In this document: piece by piece, positions 9,438 to 19,882 of the stretch
Numbering within the stretch: position 1 is the first letter of the stretch
Layout: every line of letters starts with the position of its first letter
Source: Rhodospirillales bacterium
GTDB taxonomy: Bacteria > Pseudomonadota > Alphaproteobacteria > Rhodospirillales > Shumkoniaceae
Assembly (NCBI GenBank): GCA_018432935.1
Contig: JAHDSF010000028.1
Span: 59,667-123,666, forward strand
Reading direction: 5' to 3'
Length of the DNA stretch: 64,000 bases
Position numbers and translations under genes: made by a program
The notes under the pieces: generated by a model
What the model was told of the DNA's origin: nothing
The model's database searches: none
What the model saw: only the letters and a program-made list of their open reading frames with translations

Positions 9438-10104
9438 GGGTAGAGTCCTCCCGTTTCATCGTCCCGGTGGAAGGGGACCGGCGGAGTATGCCCGGAATGC
9501 GCGATGGAAGCAAAGAGCTGATCCCGGCGAGGGCGGAAACGGGCCGACCGAGAGAAGTCCGCGTTGCCGGAAAGCATGCCGAAATCTCCAGTGCGACGGG
9601 ACCGGGCAACGCCAAGCGCCCGGCGAACGGATGATTCCGCACTGCACAAGACAGGACTTGCCCTCTTCATGGTTGGAACCGGCGGCAGGTGTAGACGAAT
9701 TTCGCTGCACCGCGTCATCGATTGACAAGTTCTGAACCGAAACTTGATTACCGGAAAGAAAAACCCATCGCTGATCTTGGAGTTAACCAATCGTTCAGGG
9801 AACTTAACCAATTGGGTAAGCTCGGCCTTGAAGTAACGAGCTGGATACCATTGCTGCGCAAGCGCTTTCAAGGCACCGCGATACCACGCAGCGCAACTTC
9901 ATTATCGTCCTTTCGCAAACGAAGCAACTTGCTTTCGAAATCGCACCGAAAATAGCAACCCCTTTTTTGACATTCCCGTATACAATCTGCGGGATTTGCG
10001 GCGTTGCAAGGCCGACCGCCAGTAAAACCGTCGCCACCGAAACCGAGGCTCTAGTAACTGTCTGGTTCACGCAAGTATCGCCGCTCGATCCCCAGGAGCT
10101 CCTT
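9438..10104. other. Long intergenic region upstream of hoxE, lower in GC
   Basis: A 667-bp gap between the divergent TRAP binding protein gene and hoxE. It is visibly richer in A/T than its surroundings, especially from 9720 to 9990. I see no credible coding frame. It holds the paired TTAACCAAT repeats, an inverted repeat CAAGTT-N9-AACTTG at 9726-9746, and the promoters of both flanking units, none of which I can place with certainty. Confidence 0.6.
9783..9812. promoter_or_regulatory. Direct repeat TTAACCAAT, 21-bp phased
   Basis: TTAACCAAT occurs at 9783-9791 and again at 9804-9812, exactly 21 bp apart, or two helical turns. The second copy overlaps the palindrome CCAATTGG. Such phasing is what a dimeric regulator bound on one face of the helix would need. 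It lies 293 bp before hoxE and 346 bp before the TRAP gene start, so the target is uncertain. Confidence 0.35.
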
Positions 10105-10620
10105 ATGCCAAACCCGAACGTCCCGCTCGGCGCGGGAGCCAAGCCCGACTCGCAAGCCGACGCCGTCATCGCGGCCCATGCGGGGGCCCCGGGCGGCCTC
10201 CTCACCATTCTGGAGAAGCTGCAGGAACTCAATCGGCACAAATACCTGCCGATCGAGACCCTGAAGTACGTGGCGCAGAAGACCGGCACCCCGCTGTCGC
10301 AGGTCTACAGCGTGGCGACCTTCTATTCGTTCTTCAATCTCGAGGCCCAGGGCGATCACACGGTATGCATCTGCCGGGGCACCGCCTGCCACGCACGCGG
10401 ATCGCGCAACCTTCTCAACAACACGAAGCTGATGCTGGGCATCACCGAGCGCGATAGCGAGAAGGTCTCGGTCACCACGCCCGACAAGCACTTCACGGTG
10501 CGCACCGTGGCCTGCTTCGGGCAGTGCGCCCTGGCACCGGTGGTCGAGGTTGATCGCGAGATCTACGGCCGCATGAACGAACGCGAACTCCGCAAAGTCG
10601 TCGGCAAAATCGGCGAATAG
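10105..10620 (+). CDS. hoxE: HoxE / NuoE-like [2Fe-2S] subunit of bidirectional hydrogenase
   Basis: 171 residues of the thioredoxin-like ferredoxin family of NuoE/HoxE. The cluster ligands are in CICRGTACHARGS (C-x4-C, plus an extra cysteine) and CFGQCALAP (C-x3-C). Family text includes LPIETLKYVAQKTGTPLSQV and YSVATFYSFF. The frame is open 46 codons upstream, but the ATG at 10105 has AGGAG at 10094-10098 and starts where family homology begins. HoxE passes electrons between HoxF and HoxU or an outside partner. First gene of the hox operon; hoxF follows after 8 bp. Confidence 0.92.
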   Translation: MPNPNVPLGAGAKPDSQADAVIAAHAGAPGGLLTILEKLQELNRHKYLPIETLKYVAQKTGTPLSQVYSVATFYSFFNLEAQGDHTVCICRGTACHARGSRNLLNNTKLMLGITERDSEKVSVTTPDKHFTVRTVACFGQCALAPVVEVDREIYGRMNERELRKVVGKIGE

Positions 10621-10628
10621 GACCCACG

Positions 10629-13600
10629 ATGAAGATCACCGACCTCGAGACGTTGAACGCCGTCCGCCGCGCCGGACTTGCCAAGCTGCGGCCAGGGCGC
10701 ACCCGCATCGCCGTCGGGTTGGGCACCTGCGGCGTCGGCAATGGCGCCGAGGACGTCTACCAGGCGTTCCTCAGCGCAGTCGACGCCAAAGGCATCGAGG
10801 CCGACATCAAGCGGGTGGGATGCTTCGGCTTCTGCGCCGAAGAGCCGCTCGTCAACATCGCCATCCCCGGGATGCCGCTGGTCGTCCTCAACAAGGTGAA
10901 GCCGCGCGACGTCGACCGCATCCTGGACGAGCTGCGCAAGGGGACCGTGTCGCCCGAGCGCGCGCTCTGCAAGATCGAGACCTGGGACCATCTGTCGGGC
11001 GCGGTCAAGGACGGTTCCGACGCCATCTCGGGGATCATTGCCTACGGCAAGGGCTTCCCCGACATCCCGAGCTGGGATGAGATCGGCTTCTACAAGGGAC
11101 AGAAGAAGATCGTGCTGCGCAACGCCGGCCTCATCGATGCCGAGGACATCGAGGAGTACATCGGCGTCGGCGGCTACCTGGCCGCCCTGAAGGCGCTGCA
11201 CGAGATGCAGCCGGCCAAGGTGATCGAGGAGGTCCGGGCGGCCAAGCTGCGCGGCCGCGGCGGCGCCGGGTTCCTGGCCGCCACCAAGTGGGACTTCATG
11301 CGCAAGGCGCCCAACGACGGGGTCAAGTACGTCATCTGCAACGCCGACGAGGGCGACCCCGGCGCCTACATGAACCGCAACGAGATCGAGAGCGATCCGC
11401 ACAACCTGATCGAAGGCATGCTGATCGGCGCCTTCGCGATGGGCGCCAGCGAGGGCATCATCTACGTCCGCGCCGAATATCCCCTCGCCGTGCATCGCCT
11501 CGAGAAGGCGGTGGCGCAGGCGGAGGCGCTGGGCATCCTCGGCGACAACGCCATGGGCAGCGGCTTCTCCTTCCATCTTCGCCTGGTCGAGGGCGCCGGC
11601 GCCTTCGTGTGCGGCGAGGAGACGGCGATGATCGCCTCGCTGGAAGGCATGGCGGGGCGGCCCCGCCCGCGTCCGCCCTATCCGGCCGAGGCCGGCCTGC
11701 GGGGACGGCCGACCGACATCAACAACGTCGAGACCTGGTACAACGTTCCGGTCATCATCAACATGGGCGCCGCTTGGTTCGTCAGGACCGGCACCGATTC
11801 CAGCCCCGGCACCAAGGTCTTCTCGCTGGTCGGCAAGGTGAAGAACACCGGTCTCGTCGAGGCCCCGTTCGGCACCCCGCTCAAGACCTTCGTCTACGAC
11901 ATCGGCGGCGGCAGCGAGAACGGCAAGGCGATCAAGGCGGTGCAGACGGGCGGCCCGTCCGGCGGCTGCATCCCGCCCGACATGTTCGACACGGCGGTCG
12001 ATTACGAGAGTCTGGCCGCGATCGGCTCGATCATGGGCTCCGGCGGCATGGTGGTGATGGACGAGGCCAACTGCATGGTCGACGTCGCCCGCTACTTCGT
12101 CGAGTTCACCCATTCGGAATCGTGCGGCCGCTGCGTGCCCTGCCGGGTCGGCCTCGACCACGCGCTGCGGATCCTCAACGGCGTCACCCAGGGTCGCGCC
12201 ACCGAGGACGATCTCAAGACGCTGGAGAACCTGGCCCGCACGATCCGCGACACCTCGCTGTGCGGCCTCGGGCAGTCGGCCCCGAACCCGGTGCTGACCA
12301 CCTTGCGCTACTTCCGCCACGAGTACGAGGACCACATCCAGGAGAAGTGGTGCGCGGCGGGCGTCTGCGAGGATCTGTTCCTCAGCCCGTGCGAGAACAA
12401 CTGCCCGCTGCATATGAACATCCCGCGCTTCATCCAGCTGTTCAAGGAGAACCGGCTGGAGGAGGCGTTCGAATCGGTGGTCATGGACAACCCGCTGCCG
12501 GCTTCCACCGGACGCGTCTGCCAGCACCCCTGCGACGACCGTTGCCGTCGCGCCGGCGTCGACCAGCCGGTCAACATGCGGGAGATCCACCGCTACATTG
12601 CCGATTCGGTCTACGGCACCAAGACCGGCGACCGGGTGCTGAAGAAGATCCAGGCGCGCAAGCTGCCGGAGACCGGCAAGAAGGTGGCGGTGGTGGGGGC
12701 CGGGCCGACCGGCCTGGCGGCCGCCTTCTACCTCGCCCTGCTCGGCCACAAGGTGACGGTGTTCGACGAGAATTCGGAAGCCGGCGGCATGCTGCGCTTC
12801 GCCCTCCCCGAGTACCGTCTGCCCAAGGCGGTGCTGGCCCGCGAGGTCGCCTTCATCGAGGCGATGGGGGTGGAGTTCGTCTTCAACACCCGGATCGGCG
12901 TCGACAAGACCCCGAAGTCGCTGACCGAGGAGTACGACACCGTGTTCCTGGCGCTGGGCACCTGGGAGGCGGCGCCCGCCGACCTGCCGGGCGTGCAGTG
13001 CGAGGGCGTCATGCACGCGCTGCATTTCCTCGACAAGGTCTCGCACAACGAGGAAATCCGGCTGGGGCAGAAGGTGGTGGTGATCGGCGGCGGCAATGCG
13101 GCCATCGATTCCGCCCGCACGGCCAAGCGCCTGGGCGCCGACGTGACGATCGTCTATCGGCGCACCCGTCTCGATATGCCGGCGATTCCCGAGGAGGTGA
13201 TCGAGGCCGAGGAGGAAGGCGTCAACATCGTGTTCCTCGCCGCGCCCCACCGCATCATCGCCGACGGTCAGGGCCGGGTGAAGGCGATCGAGTGCGTCAA
13301 GACCGTGCTGGGCGAGTTCGGCAAGACCGGCCGCCGCCGCCCCGTTCCCACCGACGAGGTGGCCAGCATCACCTGCGATTCGGTGATCCTGGCGATCGGC
13401 GAGCGGGTCGATTCGGTGTTCACCGGCGGCTCGCTGCTGACCCTCAACAAGGACGGCACGATCAGGGTCGACCGCCACACCGCCGAAACCAGCATGAAGG
13501 ACGTGTTCGCCGGCGGCGACGTGGTTCAGGGGGCTTCCAACGTCTCCAACGCCATGTCGCACGGCAAGCGCGCCGCCGAGGTGATCGACAGCCGGCTGAT

Positions 13601-13823
13601 GGGCGAGGACCGCTTCCAGCAGCTGTTCAAGCCGTTCGAGTACAAGAACGACACGCCTGCCGAGCCGCAGGGCGGCGAGCGCAACATCTCGGCCACCGTG
13701 CCGGCCAAGGAGCGGGCGAACTGCTTCAACGAGGTGATGCTCGGCTACTCGATGGCCCAGGCGCGCCACGAGGCGGAACGATGCCTGCGGTGCGACGCCA
13801 AGGGCGAGTGCGAGGTCGCGTGA
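10629..13823 (+). CDS. hoxF: HoxF diaphorase subunit fused to a GltD/NfnB-like NADPH flavoprotein
   Basis: 1064 residues, almost twice a normal NuoF/HoxF. Residues 1-~575 are HoxF: an N-terminal thioredoxin-like part (GTCGVGNGAEDV, VGCFGFCAEE, which keeps three of four usual cysteines), the FMN loop GRGGAGFLAATKW near 208, CNADEGDPGAYMNR for NADH, and the [4Fe-4S] set SCGRCVPCR near 497 plus SLCGLGQ. Residues ~580-1064 are the small-subunit glutamate synthase fold: cysteines CENNCPLHMNIP (~588) and GRVCQHPCDDRCRR for two [4Fe-4S] clusters, FAD loop VVGAGPTGLAAA (~687), and pyridine nucleotide loop VIGGGNAAIDSARTAKRLGA (~819), followed by VYRRTRLDMPA, an arginine pattern of NADPH enzymes. The reading frame has no break at the join. 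Cytosolic. It should give the hydrogenase two nucleotide sites. Confidence 0.93.
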   Translation: MKITDLETLNAVRRAGLAKLRPGRTRIAVGLGTCGVGNGAEDVYQAFLSAVDAKGIEADIKRVGCFGFCAEEPLVNIAIPGMPLVVLNKVKPRDVDRILDELRKGTVSPERALCKIETWDHLSGAVKDGSDAISGIIAYGKGFPDIPSWDEIGFYKGQKKIVLRNAGLIDAEDIEEYIGVGGYLAALKALHEMQPAKVIEEVRAAKLRGRGGAGFLAATKWDFMRKAPNDGVKYVICNADEGDPGAYMNRNEIESDPHNLIEGMLIGAFAMGASEGIIYVRAEYPLAVHRLEKAVAQAEALGILGDNAMGSGFSFHLRLVEGAGAFVCGEETAMIASLEGMAGRPRPRPPYPAEAGLRGRPTDINNVETWYNVPVIINMGAAWFVRTGTDSSPGTKVFSLVGKVKNTGLVEAPFGTPLKTFVYDIGGGSENGKAIKAVQTGGPSGGCIPPDMFDTAVDYESLAAIGSIMGSGGMVVMDEANCMVDVARYFVEFTHSESCGRCVPCRVGLDHALRILNGVTQGRATEDDLKTLENLARTIRDTSLCGLGQSAPNPVLTTLRYFRHEYEDHIQEKWCAAGVCEDLFLSPCENNCPLHMNIPRFIQLFKENRLEEAFESVVMDNPLPASTGRVCQHPCDDRCRRAGVDQPVNMREIHRYIADSVYGTKTGDRVLKKIQARKLPETGKKVAVVGAGPTGLAAAFYLALLGHKVTVFDENSEAGGMLRFALPEYRLPKAVLAREVAFIEAMGVEFVFNTRIGVDKTPKSLTEEYDTVFLALGTWEAAPADLPGVQCEGVMHALHFLDKVSHNEEIRLGQKVVVIGGGNAAIDSARTAKRLGADVTIVYRRTRLDMPAIPEEVIEAEEEGVNIVFLAAPHRIIADGQGRVKAIECVKTVLGEFGKTGRRRPVPTDEVASITCDSVILAIGERVDSVFTGGSLLTLNKDGTIRVDRHTAETSMKDVFAGGDVVQGASNVSNAMSHGKRAAEVIDSRLMGEDRFQQLFKPFEYKNDTPAEPQGGERNISATVPAKERANCFNEVMLGYSMAQARHEAERCLRCDAKGECEVA

Positions 13824-13864
13824 GCCCCGGCTCGCGCATGCGGATGTAGAGAAGGAGAGCGATC

Positions 13865-14575
13865 TTGTCGAAGCAGGTGAAGCTCAAGATCGACGGCGAA
13901 TACGTCACGGCCGAAGCCGGGCAGATGGTCCTCGAGGTGGCGCGCGCGAACGGGAAGTTCATTCCCGCGCTGTGCTACATCGACGGTCTCAAAGGCCTGG
14001 GCGCCTGCCGGCTGTGCCTGGTCGAGGTCACCGGCATCGGGCGGCTGCTGCCCGCCTGCACCACCCCGGTGCAGGACGGCATGTCGATCGTCACCAGCTC
14101 GCCGCGGCTGGCCGAATGCCGGAAGATGATCATGGAGCTGCTGTTGTCCGAGCGGAACCACATCTGCTCGGTCTGCGTCTCCAACGGCAACTGCGAGCTG
14201 CAAACCCTGGCGGCCGAGCTGGGCGTCAACCACGTCCAGTTCCCCTATCGCTACCCCAAGCTGCCGGTCGACGCCTCGCACGAGCGGTTCGTCGTCGATC
14301 ACAACCGCTGCGTCCTCTGCAGCCGCTGCGTCCGGGTCTGCCGCGAGGTCGAAGGCGCCAACACCTGGAGCATCATCTCGCGCGGCATCAACGCGATGCT
14401 GGCCGCCGACCTCAACGAGCCCTGGGGAGGGTCTTCGTCATGCACCAACTGCGGGAAATGCTTCGAGGCCTGCCCGACCGGCGCCATCGCGATGAAGGGG
14501 AAGGCGGTCGGGGAAAACGCGAAGCGAGCCGAACGCATCGCGCGTCTGGTCAACGCCCGGGGAGGCGCACAATGA
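13865..14575 (+). CDS. hoxU: HoxU iron-sulfur subunit of bidirectional hydrogenase
   Basis: 236 residues equal to the N-terminal third of NuoG. Ligands are seen for a [2Fe-2S] cluster (LCYIDGLKGLGACRLC and PACTTP), for the histidine-containing cluster (NHICSVCVSNGNCELQ), and for two [4Fe-4S] clusters (CVLCSRCVRVCRE and CTNCGKCFEACPTGAI). It conducts electrons from HoxEF to HoxY. The start is a TTG at 13865, supported by AAGGAG at 13852-13857 with 7-bp spacing. The 3' end overlaps hoxY by four bases (ATGA). Confidence 0.93.
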   Translation: MSKQVKLKIDGEYVTAEAGQMVLEVARANGKFIPALCYIDGLKGLGACRLCLVEVTGIGRLLPACTTPVQDGMSIVTSSPRLAECRKMIMELLLSERNHICSVCVSNGNCELQTLAAELGVNHVQFPYRYPKLPVDASHERFVVDHNRCVLCSRCVRVCREVEGANTWSIISRGINAMLAADLNEPWGGSSSCTNCGKCFEACPTGAIAMKGKAVGENAKRAERIARLVNARGGAQ

Positions 14576-15102
14576 AGAAGGTCCGCCTGGCCACGGTCTG
14601 GCTCGACGGTTGCGCCGGCTGCCACATGTCGCTGCTGGACATCGACGAGGCGCTGATCGACCTCGCCCAGATCGCCGACATCGTCTACGGCCCGCTGGTC
14701 GACATCAAGGAGTTCCCCCACGACGTCGACGTGACCCTGGTCGAGGGCGCGGTCAGCAGCACCGAGGATCTGGAAAAGGCGCAGGTGATCCGCGAGCGCT
14801 CCAAGCTCGTGGTCGCCTTCGGCGATTGCGCGGTCACCAGCAACGTCCCGTCGATGCGCAACCAGTACGGCGTCGCCGCGGTGATGAAGCGCGCCTACCA
14901 GGAGAACGCGACCCTGCAGCCGCAGATGCCGACCCAGGGCGTGCCGGCGCTGCTGCCGGTCGCCCGCCCGCTCCACAACGTGATCGCGGTCGACCTCCAC
15001 ATTCCCGGCTGCCCGCCCTCGCCCGAGGTCATCCTGAACTGCGTCTCGGAGCTGTGCGCGGGCCGCATGCCCAAGATCACCCCCAGCTTCCGTTTCGGTT
15101 GA
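14572..15102 (+). CDS. hoxY: HoxY, [NiFe] hydrogenase small subunit
   Basis: 176 residues, the short soluble form of the hydrogenase small subunit. It has the proximal-cluster cysteines in WLDGCAGCHMSLLD (C-x2-C), AFGDCAVTSN and HIPGCPPSPE, without the C-terminal extension that carries medial and distal clusters in membrane enzymes. There is no Tat signal, which places the enzyme in the cytoplasm. It overlaps hoxU by four bases (ATGA) and ends 13 bp before hoxH. Confidence 0.94.
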   Translation: MKKVRLATVWLDGCAGCHMSLLDIDEALIDLAQIADIVYGPLVDIKEFPHDVDVTLVEGAVSSTEDLEKAQVIRERSKLVVAFGDCAVTSNVPSMRNQYGVAAVMKRAYQENATLQPQMPTQGVPALLPVARPLHNVIAVDLHIPGCPPSPEVILNCVSELCAGRMPKITPSFRFG

Positions 15103-15115
15103 AGGACCCCCGCCC

Positions 15116-16545
<1,430 letters not shown>

Positions 16546-16546
<1 letters not shown>

Positions 16547-16983
16547 TGCACCTCGTCATCGGCTTCGGCAACACGGTCAGGCGCGACGATGGGCTCGGCT
16601 TCGCGGTAGCGCGCGAGGTCGAGCGCCGGGCCGCGGGGCAGGTCCGGGTAATGACGGTGTTCCAGCTCCTGCCCGAGCATGCCGAGGATGCCGCCGCCGC
16701 CGAACGGCTGGTGCTGGTCGACGCCGCGGTCGACCTCGCGCCCGGCGAGGTCCGCTGCCAGCGCCTTGCCGACGGCGCGACGGCGCGGCCCCGCCCGCAC
16801 AGCCTGTCGGCCACCGCCCTGGCCGACCTCGCGCGCACCCTCTACGGCCGCGCCCCCGAGACCTTCCTGGTCACGATCGGCGGCGAGAGCTTCGACTTCG
16901 GCGAGGGCCTCACCCCCCGCGCCGCCGCCGCCGTCGAACAGGCGGCGGACGCGGTGCTTTCGGTCCTGTCCGCGGCCGGGTGA
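16546..16983 (+). CDS. hoxW: HoxW-type hydrogenase maturation endopeptidase
   Basis: 145 residues from a GTG that shares one base with the hoxH stop (TAGTG). The N-terminal IGFGNTVRRDDGLGFAVA is the GxGN...DDG motif of HycI/HoxW proteases; the Asp and Glu/Asp that bind nickel are expected in DDG and in VLVDAAVDL. The peptidase cuts the C-terminal tail of the nickel-loaded HoxH. Its position as the last gene, coupled to hoxH, supports specificity for this enzyme. The C-terminal GLTPRAAAAVEQAADAV fits the family. Confidence 0.9.
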
Positions 16984-17073
16984 TCGGCTTCGGGCCTCAC
17001 AGAGAGCCCGTCGAACGATCCCCTTTCGCCCCCTTCGGCGCGGAAAGGCATGGGGCGAGGGGGCGCCGGGTCG

Positions 17074-18945
17074 CTATGCGTCCACCTCTGCCGCGACGGG
17101 GAGGGTGACGGTGACCGTGGTGCCGGTGGTCTCGTCGGTGGTCATGGTGACGTCGCCGCCGTAGGTGCGGGCGATCAGGCGGGCGGAGTAGGCGCCAAGT
17201 CCGGTGCCATCGTGCTTGCCCGAGGACACGTACTTCTCGAACAGCCGCCCGCGCACCGCCGCGGGGACCGCGCCGCGGTTGTGGATGGCGAGCGACAGGC
17301 CCCCCTCCCGTCTTTCGATTCGCAGCGAGACAGCCGCCTCGGCCGGCGATGCCTCGAGCGCGTTCTTGACCAGGTTGGCGAGCATCGAAAAGAACAGGGC
17401 GCGCTCGCCGACCACATGGGCCTCGCCGCCAGCGCAGTTCTCAAGCTCGACCCGTACGCCGTTGTGGTTGGCCGCGTTGCGCAGCAGCCGCACCACGTCC
17501 TCGACCAGCGCCTTCAGGTCGACCCGGTCGGCTTGCGGTTGGTAGAGGCCTTTCTCCATGCGGTAGAGATCGAGCGAACGGTTGACGAGGTCGAGCGCAA
17601 GATAACCGGCGTCCTCGATCAGCTGCAGCGTATCGCGCACGTCCTTCGGCAGTCGCGGCTGGAGGCGGAGCGCCTGGACTCCAGAGAGCATGCCGATGAC
17701 GGGACTCTTGAGATCGTGCCGGGTGATGCGTTCGACGTCGTCCCGGAGCTGTTCCGCCTGCCGCTCCAGGGTGACGTCGCGACAGAAGGCGGCGGCCACC
17801 TTGCCGCCCATCTGCTTCAGCTCGATCGGCACCATCTGGACGGCGAAGACGCGTTCCCCTTCGGCGTGATCGAAGCCGCAGCCCTGCTCCTTCGCCAGGA
17901 CCTCGCCGATGCGCTTCAGGTAAAGCCCGGCCGTTTCCGGCGGCAGCAGCTCGTCCAGGGGCAGGCGGTCGATCTCGGCGGCATTCCGGCCGACGCGCTC
18001 GGCGAAGGCCCGGTTGGCGCCCCGCACGTTGCCGTCCGCCGAAACCAGGACGGCCCCGATCTGCAGCGAATCCAGCAGCAGCCAAGCCCGCTTCTCGCTG
18101 GCGCGCAACGCCTGTTCAGCATTCCGACGGCGCTGGACTTCGGCGGAAAGCTCGGCGTTGGCGGTTGCCAGCTCGGCCGTCCGCTCCTGGATGCGCCGCT
18201 CCATTTCGGCATGCGCGCGACGAAGCTCGTCCTCGGCGGTGCGACGCAGCGCCAGCTCTGCCGCAAGCTGGTCGTAGGCGTCCTGGGTCTGCTCGCCGGC
18301 ACGGTTCATCGCATCCACCACCTCGTCCAGCTCGTCGCCGTAGCGTCTGCGGCGCGGCAGGGCCAGCGGCGCAAAGCCCTCCCGGATACTGGCGCGCCGC
18401 ACCGTATGGGCGATGTGGCCGAGGTGCCTGGTGACGAGGAGGTGCACGGTGAGCAGCAGAAAGCCCGCCACCAGAGCGATCAGCAGCGCCTGCGAGGCCA
18501 GCCTCCCGAACAGGTTGCCGCGAATCCGGGCGCGGAAGTCCTCGAGGTCGGCAACCACGCGCACGTTGGCGATGTTGCGCAGCCCCCCTTCGTGAAGAAA
18601 GACCAGGGGAAACAGACTTTCGCGTGCTCCCTCCGCGGGATAGACCCCGGAAGCGACGTAGATGCCCTTGTCGTCCAGCACCTCGAGGCGGGCGATATCC
18701 TCCTGACGTGCCATGTCGTCGACCAGGGCCTGGGCCATGGCGCGATCCTGGATCCAGACCGCGGCCGCCAAGGCCGAGGTGCTGGTCCGCTTGATCTCGG
18801 CGATCCGTTCCTCCAGCCGCCCCAACTCGCGCCGGTACTCGAACGCGGACTGCGTCGCCGCCACCACGACCGTGACCGCGACGCTGAACAGGACGACCCA
18901 GGCTGCCAGCCTGGCTCCAATCCCGGCGCTGCGGAGCCAGGCCAC
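17074..18945 (-). CDS. Membrane sensor histidine kinase (HAMP-PAS-HisKA-HATPase)
   Basis: 623 residues from a GTG one base after the stop of the upstream binding-protein gene. TM1 is near 11-31 (AAWVVLFSVAVTVVVAAT), a periplasmic part follows to ~150, TM2 is ALLIALVAGFLLLTVHLLV, then HAMP, a coiled coil rich in Glu/Arg/Ala, and a PAS domain (LLLDSLQIGAVLVSADGNV). The phosphoacceptor box is TRHDLKSP with His near 410. The ATPase domain shows LANLVKNALEASP (N box) and DGTGLGAYSARLIARTYGG (G box). No receiver domain is attached and no response regulator gene is in view. It is convergent with hoxW across 90 bp. Confidence 0.9.
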   Translation of the reverse strand: MAWLRSAGIGARLAAWVVLFSVAVTVVVAATQSAFEYRRELGRLEERIAEIKRTSTSALAAAVWIQDRAMAQALVDDMARQEDIARLEVLDDKGIYVASGVYPAEGARESLFPLVFLHEGGLRNIANVRVVADLEDFRARIRGNLFGRLASQALLIALVAGFLLLTVHLLVTRHLGHIAHTVRRASIREGFAPLALPRRRRYGDELDEVVDAMNRAGEQTQDAYDQLAAELALRRTAEDELRRAHAEMERRIQERTAELATANAELSAEVQRRRNAEQALRASEKRAWLLLDSLQIGAVLVSADGNVRGANRAFAERVGRNAAEIDRLPLDELLPPETAGLYLKRIGEVLAKEQGCGFDHAEGERVFAVQMVPIELKQMGGKVAAAFCRDVTLERQAEQLRDDVERITRHDLKSPVIGMLSGVQALRLQPRLPKDVRDTLQLIEDAGYLALDLVNRSLDLYRMEKGLYQPQADRVDLKALVEDVVRLLRNAANHNGVRVELENCAGGEAHVVGERALFFSMLANLVKNALEASPAEAAVSLRIERREGGLSLAIHNRGAVPAAVRGRLFEKYVSSGKHDGTGLGAYSARLIARTYGGDVTMTTDETTGTTVTVTLPVAAEVDA

Positions 18946-18946
18946 T

Positions 18947-19684
18947 TCAACGGCTCCGCACGATGAAGTTGGCGGTCGCCTGATCGAGCAGCCGGCGCAT
19001 GCTGCCATCGTGCTCGAGCCGCGCCAGCACGGGGCCCAGGTCCTTCGACAGCGACGCGTGCCGGATGTGGAGGAGCAGGTAAAGGTCACGTACGTCGAGC
19101 GGCGGCTCGAGCATCCGCACGCCCTCGAGGCCGAGCCGTCGGATCGTCGCCAGTCCCTCGATATCGGCGGCCAGCGCGATGTCGATGCGGCCCTTGTCGA
19201 GAAGTCCGAAGAGCTGGTCCATGTTGGCGACCCGCGTCACCGAGCGCGCGCCGGCAGTGGGCGCATCGAAGATCTTCCAGCCGTTGACGTAGGCCAGGTT
19301 GTAGGGCCGGAGGCTCTCCCATCCGGCGATGCGGATACCGTGATTGCGGGCGAAGGCGACGAAGCGGCGCCCGCGCAGCACCGGGTGCGCGACCCGGAGC
19401 AGGTCGGGGAAGGCCTCGGGCACAAAGTCGACCCGGCCGACGTCGCCGTCGAGCTTGCCCTGGGCGGCGTCGATCAGGCTCCGTTCCGGCGGCAACATGC
19501 GGACCTCGCAGGTGCTGCCCGCGACGTTGCACGCCTCGCGCACCAGGAGGTCGAAGTAGCCGTCGCCCTCGATGGTCGAGAACGGGGCGGTGTAACTGGA
19601 GCCGATGATGAGCTTGCGCTCGTCGGCACGGGCGAGTGCCACGGTCATGGCAACGACGCAAAGCCACGTCCCGATCCGGATCAT
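18947..19684 (-). CDS. Periplasmic solute-binding protein (SBP family 3-like), sensor partner
   Basis: 245 residues with a signal peptide (IGTWLCVVAMTVALARA, cleavage near ARA-DE). The mature text LIIGSSYTAPFSTIEGDGYF, DLLVREACNVAG, PPERSLIDAAQGKLDGDVGR and RVDFVPEAFPDLL follows the amino-acid-type family 3 fold, of ~225 residues. No ABC permease or ATPase is near. Instead the gene is coupled by a one-base gap to the histidine kinase, so it more likely presents a ligand to the kinase periplasmic part than feeds a transporter. Confidence 0.8.
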   Translation of the reverse strand: MIRIGTWLCVVAMTVALARADERKLIIGSSYTAPFSTIEGDGYFDLLVREACNVAGSTCEVRMLPPERSLIDAAQGKLDGDVGRVDFVPEAFPDLLRVAHPVLRGRRFVAFARNHGIRIAGWESLRPYNLAYVNGWKIFDAPTAGARSVTRVANMDQLFGLLDKGRIDIALAADIEGLATIRRLGLEGVRMLEPPLDVRDLYLLLHIRHASLSKDLGPVLARLEHDGSMRRLLDQATANFIVRSR

Positions 19685-19882
19685 GCGTGGACCATCAGTT
19701 GTCGCGTGACGGCCAAGCTAACAGCATTCCGCCACGCCTCCAATTGTCCCTCCGGTGATAACGTCCTTCCCTCGACGATTGGCATCGCCCCGATGTCTAA
19801 CCACGAAGGCCATGCCGGCGGGACAGGAGGCATAGCCCGGGCGCCCGAGGCTCTCCGACGGCAATGCAATGCGGGCGTGCCT

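Noticed and set aside
9722..9750. TTGACA at 9722 as a -35 box
   Set aside because: At 16-18 bp spacing the following hexamers (TGATTA and neighbours) are poor -10 elements; kept only as part of the intergenic description.
9967..9986. TTGACA (9967-9972) and TACAAT (9981-9986) as a sigma-70 promoter of hoxE
   Set aside because: The two hexamers are only 8 bp apart, against the 16-18 bp needed. No sigma-54 GG-N10-GC pattern fits nearby either.
10563..13769. A 1068-codon open frame on the minus strand opposite hoxF
   Set aside because: It is the antisense of a conserved gene in high-GC DNA; its product is low-complexity, His/Asp/Leu-rich text with no motif.
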